From: JADZAI01 sp964390465
Lineage (GTDB): Bacteria; Pseudomonadota; Alphaproteobacteria; Micropepsales; Micropepsaceae
Assembly: GCA_964390465.1 (NCBI GenBank)
Contig: CAYMIJ010000003.1
Location: 186,001-250,000 of the forward strand
Direction of reading: 5' to 3'
Length of the DNA: 64,000 bases
Shown piece by piece: positions 59,834-64,000 of this stretch; within the stretch, counting starts at the first letter, position 1, and the number at the start of each line of letters is the position of its first letter. Below the pieces are notes generated by a model, which saw nothing but the letters and a program-made list of their open reading frames with translations, did not search any database and was not told the DNA's origin. The position numbers were made by a program, and so were the translations under genes.

Positions 59834-60942
59834 GCGGCATTCCTGATGAAACGCATCGCCGAGAAGGCTTCCATGCCGTGCGGCAATGCGCCAGTGAGCA
59901 CATGATGCGCCGCAGCCTCAGCCAGCAGCGGCGCAAAAAGAATGCCATTGCGGAACTGCCCAGTCAGCAAAGTAAGCCCCGGTATGCCGGCGGAGCCGAC
60001 CACCGGCTGGGCATCCACCGAGGCCGGGCGGAAACCACAGAACCGCTCGACCTCGCTGAGCCTGCCCAAAGCCGGGATGGCCTTGGCGGCGGCGCGCTTG
60101 AGCGCATCCACCCGCACGGCATTGATGGTGAGATCAAAGCCTTCCTCAACCTGAGTGGCCCCAACCAGAACGCGGCCCTCACTCTGCGGTATGATGTAGC
60201 AGTCATCAGTCCAGACCAGACGCGTCACCGGCATGGCATCCGGGTCTGCCTGAAGCACGACCATTTCACCCTTGACCGGGCGGATGTCTGGTCCAGCCAA
60301 ACCTGATGCGCGCAGGATCTGCGATGTCCAGGCGCCGGTGGCCATAACCAGACGAGGCGCGGAAAACCCCGCCACGCCATCAATCTGGAAAAAATTATTT
60401 TCTTTTTTAATATCAATAAATTGAACATGATTATTCATCTGAAATCTTACATTCAGGACCTGACAGGCCTGATAAAGAGCGTGCCAGACAAGGCGCGGAT
60501 GGACATGACCTTCCCCAGCCGCCCAGCTGGCCGATGTGAAATCGTCCGCCAGGCCCGGCTCCAGCACACGCGCCTGCGCGGCGTTGATAACTTCAACGCC
60601 TTCCGAAGCGTCAGGCCGGATATGCCAATGCAGGTGCAAGGCCCCGCGCTGCACCAGCCCGCAGGACTGACCTGACACAGCTTCAACACTCCGCGCGAAG
60701 TTGGGCCAGGCATCATGTGACCGGAGCGCCAGATCAACCATGGCCGGTGTCGCCCGCCCCATTTCCAGCCGGGCGCACAGCATCCCTCCCGATGCCCAGG
60801 TCGCCGCACCTTCAACCATCGCAGTGGCGGCACTTTCCAGCACGGTCACGGACGCGCCCTTCTGTGCCAGCACAAACGCCGTGCTGAGACCTGCGATCCC
60901 TCCGCCGACGACGATGACGTCCTGTGTCCGAGCTGCTGTCAT
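59830..60942 (-). CDS. FAD-dependent oxidase, glycine oxidase ThiO-like
   Basis: 370 residues from the ATG at 60942; the upstream extension to 61002 lacks a start signal. FAD motif V-V-G-G-G-I-A-G-L-S-T-A, then G-A-A-T-W-A-S-G-G-M-L, and the C-terminal F-R-P-A-S-V-D-A-Q-P-V-V-G, close to glycine/D-amino-acid oxidases of the DAAO family. Glycine oxidase supplies iminoacetate for thiamine, but no thi gene is near, so the substrate is uncertain. Residues about 169-185 (M-N-N-H-V-Q-F-I-D-I-K-K-E-N-N-F-F) come from a very AT-rich patch, unlike the rest of the gene. The stop overlaps the acyl-CoA dehydrogenase start. Confidence 0.8.
   Translation of the reverse strand: MTAARTQDVIVVGGGIAGLSTAFVLAQKGASVTVLESAATAMVEGAATWASGGMLCARLEMGRATPAMVDLALRSHDAWPNFARSVEAVSGQSCGLVQRGALHLHWHIRPDASEGVEVINAAQARVLEPGLADDFTSASWAAGEGHVHPRLVWHALYQACQVLNVRFQMNNHVQFIDIKKENNFFQIDGVAGFSAPRLVMATGAWTSQILRASGLAGPDIRPVKGEMVVLQADPDAMPVTRLVWTDDCYIIPQSEGRVLVGATQVEEGFDLTINAVRVDALKRAAAKAIPALGRLSEVERFCGFRPASVDAQPVVGSAGIPGLTLLTGQFRNGILFAPLLAEAAAHHVLTGALPHGMEAFSAMRFIRNAA
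60389..60438. other. AT-rich patch inside the ThiO-like gene
   Basis: Only 6 of these 50 bases are G or C, against a clearly GC-rich background. The reading frame is kept and encodes Lys, Asn, Ile and Phe. The patch includes runs of six A and six T, prone to replication slippage. It could be a recent insertion, a locally transferred segment or a variable loop. Confidence 0.6.
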
Positions 60943-61009
60943 GGCGCGATCATAACGCGGCGCGTGGCAAGAAACACTTGCTCTCTCAACACGGCGCACC
61001 AAACATCAG

Positions 61010-61726
61010 ATGATGAGTCACGAGCCTTCCGCAACGTTCGCTGCGCGCGCCCGCGCCTGGGCCCTGCACCTGTTCACGGCATCAGGCGCGGTGTTAGGGC
61101 TGCTGGCGATCGAAGCCGCCGCGCGCGCCGATGCCCCGGCCATGTTCTTCTGGTTGCTGCTGGCACTGATCGTTGATGGTGTTGATGGCCCGCTGGCGCG
61201 CCATCTGAGAGTCAGCACTGTACTGCCCAACATTGATGGGGCCGCGCTGGACCTGATCGTGGACTATCTGACCTATGTGATGGCGCCTGCGCTTTACCTG
61301 CTGAATGCGCAGCGGTTTCCTGAAGGCACCGGTCTTTTCTTTGCGGCCTTCATTCTGCTCACCTCGCTCTACACCTTCGTGCGGCGCGACATGAAGGCCG
61401 ACACAGCTGACTTCCGTGGCTTTCCTGCGATCTGGAACTTCGTCGCCGCGGGGTTTGTCGTCACCGACGCCACGCAGACCGCGACAGCACTCGTGACCAT
61501 CCTGTTTGGTGTGCTGACCTTCGCTCCGCTGAAGACCGTCCACCCTGTGCGTGTGAAAAAGTGGCGGCCGCTCACATTGACGATACTGGCCACCTGGCTG
61601 GCGTCGACGGGAATCTGCATCGCCCTGCCCAGCTGGAATCATCAGCCCGTGCTGGCGTGCTGGTATGTCGCCAGTTTCTATCTGACGGCCCTGTGCCTAT
61701 GGCGCAGCATGGCACTTCAGAAATGA
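61010..61726 (+). CDS. pcs: Phosphatidylcholine synthase
   Basis: 238 residues, about eight membrane helices. The CDP-alcohol phosphotransferase motif is D59-G-x2-A63-R64, then 12 residues, G77-x3-D81-x3-D85. The usual motif has an 8-residue spacing between R and G; the longer spacing is the hallmark reported for bacterial phosphatidylcholine synthases (Pcs). It condenses CDP-diacylglycerol with choline in the inner membrane. Starts at 61010 or 61013 (ATGATG). It is divergent from the ThiO-like gene across 67 bases. Confidence 0.88.
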   Translation: MMSHEPSATFAARARAWALHLFTASGAVLGLLAIEAAARADAPAMFFWLLLALIVDGVDGPLARHLRVSTVLPNIDGAALDLIVDYLTYVMAPALYLLNAQRFPEGTGLFFAAFILLTSLYTFVRRDMKADTADFRGFPAIWNFVAAGFVVTDATQTATALVTILFGVLTFAPLKTVHPVRVKKWRPLTLTILATWLASTGICIALPSWNHQPVLACWYVASFYLTALCLWRSMALQK

Positions 61727-61727
61727 A

Positions 61728-61751
61728 AAGGGCGGCCCGAAAGCCGCCCTT
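61728..61751. terminator. Hairpin terminator between convergent genes
   Basis: AAGGGCGGC and GCCGCCCTT form a 9-bp perfect stem with loop CCGAAA, directly after the pcs stop and 23 bases before the end of the secreted-protein gene. No long T run follows, but A-rich on one side and T-T on the other suit a bidirectional terminator. Confidence 0.6.
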
Positions 61752-61774
61752 CACAAACTCAGCCGTTGCCGAAA

Positions 61775-62389
61775 TTATTTCAGCAAACGGAACGAGGCGA
61801 ACACGCCTTCGATTTCAGTCTTGGTCTTGTCGAAGTGCTGTGACTTCACCGCGCACATGACCTGATAGCCCTTGGCGTTCTTGAAGGTCATGATTGCAGC
61901 AATCTTGGCAGGCACCGGACCGGCTTCAAAGGCGAAATCGCCAGAGGCGAGCGCCGTCTGAACTGGCCAGCCGCCGGGATGGTTCACATCGACGCCGGTG
62001 TGCTCGTACTTCTTGTTGGGCAGCTCGCCGTAGAGGACATTGTCCCAGAAGGTTTCACCCAGCGGGGTGCTCAGTTCGGCCTTGATCTGCTCGTTCGTCA
62101 CCTTTGCCAGCTCGGGCATGTCGCCACTGAACGTGCCGCACATCGCCGAAGCGTCTGTCTTGAGGAACAGGTAGTCGACGCCATCCGCGTCGGTGACAAC
62201 CTTCCAGTCGTTCGGGTAACCGATTTCATAGCCCTTGGCGGTGTTGGTCAGGACCGAGATATGAACCTCTGACGGCGCGGCTGCGGTGTCGCCGCCGCCC
62301 AGCTTGGGCATATCGGCCACAGAAACGCTGCCAGCGGCGAGCAAAAGACTGCCAACGGCTGCGCTCAAGGCAAACTTCAACATGGACAT
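61775..62389 (-). CDS. Exported protein of unknown function
   Basis: 204 residues starting S-M-L-K-F-A-L-S-A-A-V-G-S, a signal peptide that probably ends near residue 25 (S-V-A-D). The mature part has a PsbP-like feel (A-K-G-Y-E-I-G-Y-P-N-D-W-K-V-V followed by D-Y-L-F-L-K-T) and ends F-A-S-F-R-L-L-K. That resemblance is slight. No known motif; the two cysteines (A-M-C-G, V-M-C-A) could pair. It lies alone, with gaps of 48 and 143 bases. Confidence 0.7.
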   Translation of the reverse strand: MSMLKFALSAAVGSLLLAAGSVSVADMPKLGGGDTAAAPSEVHISVLTNTAKGYEIGYPNDWKVVTDADGVDYLFLKTDASAMCGTFSGDMPELAKVTNEQIKAELSTPLGETFWDNVLYGELPNKKYEHTGVDVNHPGGWPVQTALASGDFAFEAGPVPAKIAAIMTFKNAKGYQVMCAVKSQHFDKTKTEIEGVFASFRLLK

Positions 62390-62532
62390 ATGGTCTCCTT
62401 CATACGTTCACCGGATGCGCTGGATCATCTAGCGTTCGGTCACGCGCGGCGACCCTTTTAGACGGATTCCAGATTGCACGAAAGAGCACTTTTGTCGCAG
62501 GCGTCCGTTCAGGGGTATTGTCGCACGATTGG

Positions 62533-63492
62533 CTAGTCGCCATTGCCGCCAGACAGCATGACCACCAGTGCGCCGGTCCCTTCTGGACCATAACCGGCCA
62601 GAACCGCAGCCAGACCAGCCGCACCGCCCGGCTCAACCACCAGTTTCAGATGCCGGGCTGCATAGGCAGCCGCTTCGAGTGCCTGAGTATCGGAAACCGC
62701 ATGCATCACCACCTGATGCTGGCGCAGGATAGTAAACGTGCGATCACAAATCTGTGGGGTCAGCAGCGCATCCTGCACCGAGCCATGCTTGCGGGTATTG
62801 CCCACAATATGCCCCGCCGCCAGCGAGCGCGCCACATCATCGAAACCTTCCGGCTCCACACCATGCAGGCGCGTATCCGGTGAGGCCGCCGACAAAGCGA
62901 GCGCGAGGCCGCTGGCGAGGCCACCGCCCCCCACTGGCGTCACCACGCCATCCAATATCAGGCCGCGCGCGGCCACATCGCAGGCGATCTCAAGTCCCGC
63001 CGTGCCCTGCCCCGCGATCACATGGGCATCATCAAAGGACGGCACGACGATTGCGCCCGAGTCCGCGGCCAGTGCCTGTGCAATCGCTTCACGGCTTTCG
63101 CGTTCGCGGTCGTAAAGACGAACTTCGCCACCCAGTTGCCGCGTGCCTTCAATCTTGGCGCGCGGCGCATCGGCCGGCATCACCAGAACGGCCTTCATGC
63201 CAAACAAACGCGCGGCCGCAGCAACGCCCTGCGCATGATTGCCGGATGAGAAGGCGACAACGCCGCGCGCCCGTTCCTGCGCCGTCATGGCGGCCAGCCG
63301 GTTATAGGCCCCGCGAAACTTGAACGACCCTGTGTGTTGCAGCACTTCGGGTTTGGCAAAGACCGGCCTGCCCATCTGCCGCGACAGTGCCGTCATCTCA
63401 AGAAGCGGCGTTCTGACCGCCACACCACGCAGGCGTCGCCAGGCCAGCTGGACATCGCAGAACTGAGGGCTTTCTTGCGCTGGCTCGGTCAT
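62533..63492 (-). CDS. Threonine dehydratase-like (serine/threonine ammonia-lyase) enzyme
   Basis: 319 residues, fold type II PLP enzyme. The PLP lysine is in T-G-S-F-K-F-R-G-A-Y-N at about residue 58, and G-G-G-G-L-A-S-G (phosphate-binding loop) near 191-198. It lacks the C-terminal ACT regulatory domain of biosynthetic IlvA, so it is the catabolic/TdcB-like or serine racemase-like short form. Product 2-oxobutanoate or pyruvate. A 20-bp palindrome, a possible operator, lies 17 bases upstream of its ATG. Confidence 0.88.
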   Translation of the reverse strand: MTEPAQESPQFCDVQLAWRRLRGVAVRTPLLEMTALSRQMGRPVFAKPEVLQHTGSFKFRGAYNRLAAMTAQERARGVVAFSSGNHAQGVAAAARLFGMKAVLVMPADAPRAKIEGTRQLGGEVRLYDRERESREAIAQALAADSGAIVVPSFDDAHVIAGQGTAGLEIACDVAARGLILDGVVTPVGGGGLASGLALALSAASPDTRLHGVEPEGFDDVARSLAAGHIVGNTRKHGSVQDALLTPQICDRTFTILRQHQVVMHAVSDTQALEAAAYAARHLKLVVEPGGAAGLAAVLAGYGPEGTGALVVMLSGGNGD

Positions 63493-63508
63493 GGAGGGTC
63501 CGGGGCGT

Positions 63509-63528
63509 GATCACAGAAAATTGTGATC
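63509..63528. promoter_or_regulatory. Inverted repeat between the ammonia-lyase and sensor genes
   Basis: GATCACA, six bases, TGTGATC: two perfect 7-bp arms 17-36 bases before the ammonia-lyase ATG and about 57 bases before the divergent membrane-protein ATG. Arms are in the opposite orientation to a CRP site, so another dimeric regulator is more likely. Confidence 0.45.
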
Positions 63529-63584
63529 GCCATGACAGACGCTCCGCCCAGCCGCAAGCATGGTATGAGTCCTTCAGGGCCAAT

Positions 63585-64000
63585 ATGACTCAAGCACTGG
63601 CAGAGCAGACCGCAGATGAAGTCGTGCCGCGCACGGTTGATGACTATCTGCGCCGACTGCGCGGTGCATTGCAGGGCGCGCCGCTCGCCTTAATTCAGGA
63701 CGCGCTGGGCGATGCAGAGGAATATCTGCGCGAAGAAATTGCCGCCGAAGCCTATCGCCCTGAATCGGAAGTGGTGGCGCGTGTAGCGCGCAGCTTCGGC
63801 CTGCCCCACGAAGTCGCCGAAGAATATCGCATGGCTGAACGCAGGCTTCAGTCGCGGCTCAATCCCCGCCCGTCATCACCGCCCAGGTTTTTTTCCGTTC
63901 TGCTCGACAGGCGCGCATTCGGTGCCGCGCTCTACGCTCTGCTCTCCCTGCCGCTGGGTACCCTCTACTTCGTATGGGTGATCATCTCGGCGATCCTGTG
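63585..64000 (+). CDS. HAAS-domain/sensor-domain membrane protein, cut by window edge
   Basis: From the ATG at 63585 about 138 codons reach the window edge. Residues 11-80 (V-D-D-Y-L-R-R-L-R-G-A-L, A-L-G-D-A-E-E-Y-L-R-E-E) resemble the HAAS/DUF1700-type cytoplasmic helical domain, whose proteins sit beside PadR-type regulators. The end (F-S-V-L-L-D-R-R-A-F-G-A-L-Y-A-L-L-S-L-P-L-G-T-L-Y-F-V-W-V) matches the start of the four-helix 'putative sensor' membrane domain. It is probably a regulator of envelope processes. No start other than ATG 63585 is convincing. Confidence 0.65.
   Translation, partial: MTQALAEQTADEVVPRTVDDYLRRLRGALQGAPLALIQDALGDAEEYLREEIAAEAYRPESEVVARVARSFGLPHEVAEEYRMAERRLQSRLNPRPSSPPRFFSVLLDRRAFGAALYALLSLPLGTLYFVWVIISAIL

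Noticed and set aside
63509..63528. CRP-type binding site
   Set aside because: CRP binds TGTGA-N6-TCACA; here the arms are TCACA-N6-TGTGA, so the orientation is reversed.
1..64000. Prophage, integrative element, insertion sequence or CRISPR array
   Set aside because: No integrase, transposase, tail or capsid gene, tRNA-linked attachment site, or regularly spaced repeats were seen; the toxin-antitoxin pair is the only mobile-style gene set.

Overview
GC-rich, densely packed chromosomal DNA from an alphaproteobacterium. The class is suggested by characteristic neighbourhoods: pepA-holC divergent from lptF-lptG-lptD-surA-pdxA-ksgA; gmk-yicC-mltG-fabF-acpP-fabG-fabD; yajC-secD beside a DUF815 ATPase and a squalene/phytoene-synthase-like gene; purM-purN near DUF2066, hda, ppk and ppx; and a bacterial phosphatidylcholine synthase. 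Order and genus cannot be fixed from the sequence alone. I see no rRNA, tRNA, CRISPR array, insertion sequence, integrase or phage gene. No gap between genes exceeds about 210 bases. Many neighbours overlap by 1-4 bases (ATGA or TGATG), as expected of translationally coupled operons. Layout: 1-3.8 kb, an acyl-CoA dehydrogenase cut by the window edge, then fumC, a Nudix hydrolase, a GNAT acetyltransferase, a ribbon-helix-helix protein, a GST and a DUF4169 protein. 3.9-9.7 kb, a leftward surface-sugar group: an HMG-CoA-synthase-like/OB-fold fusion without recognisable catalytic residues, a UDP-glucuronate-type epimerase and two glycosyltransferases. 9.8-14.1 kb, two tandem amidases, OsmC and a methyltransferase. 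14.0-14.7 kb, two small secreted paralogues rich in FPD-type repeats. 14.8-20.4 kb, trmFO, the squalene/phytoene-synthase-like gene, secD-yajC without secF, and DUF815. 20.4-26 kb, ppx, ppk, hda and DUF2066. 26-28.7 kb, a DUF1501/DUF1800 pair. 28.8-34.8 kb, purM-purN, a toxin-antitoxin pair under a 32-bp palindrome, ndk, an enolase-superfamily enzyme and an ABC-F ATPase. 34.8-47.2 kb, a TPR protein, holC, pepA, then the LPS-export/outer-membrane-biogenesis operon through ksgA, an alcohol dehydrogenase and a DUF1579-like protein. 47.2-53.2 kb, gmk, yicC, mltG and the fatty-acid-synthesis genes. 53.2-55.2 kb, two capsule-export components without their ATPase. 55.3-64 kb, Nudix, MFS, a lytic transglycosylase, HIT, acyl-CoA dehydrogenase, a glycine-oxidase-like enzyme, phosphatidylcholine synthase, a secreted protein, a threonine-dehydratase-like enzyme, and a HAAS/sensor membrane protein cut by the window edge. 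Envelope building is the common thread: LPS transport (LptD, F, G), outer-membrane protein folding (SurA), protein secretion (SecD/YajC), peptidoglycan processing (MltG, SLT protein), fatty acids (FabDFG, AcpP), phosphatidylcholine (Pcs) and probable capsule synthesis and export. Most of the window is ordinary housekeeping. The parts most worth a second look are the secreted repeat pair, the catalytically degenerate thiolase-like fusion co-oriented with sugar genes, the apparently leaderless toxin-antitoxin promoter inside a palindrome, the missing secF, and a 50-bp AT-rich patch inside an otherwise GC-rich oxidase gene.
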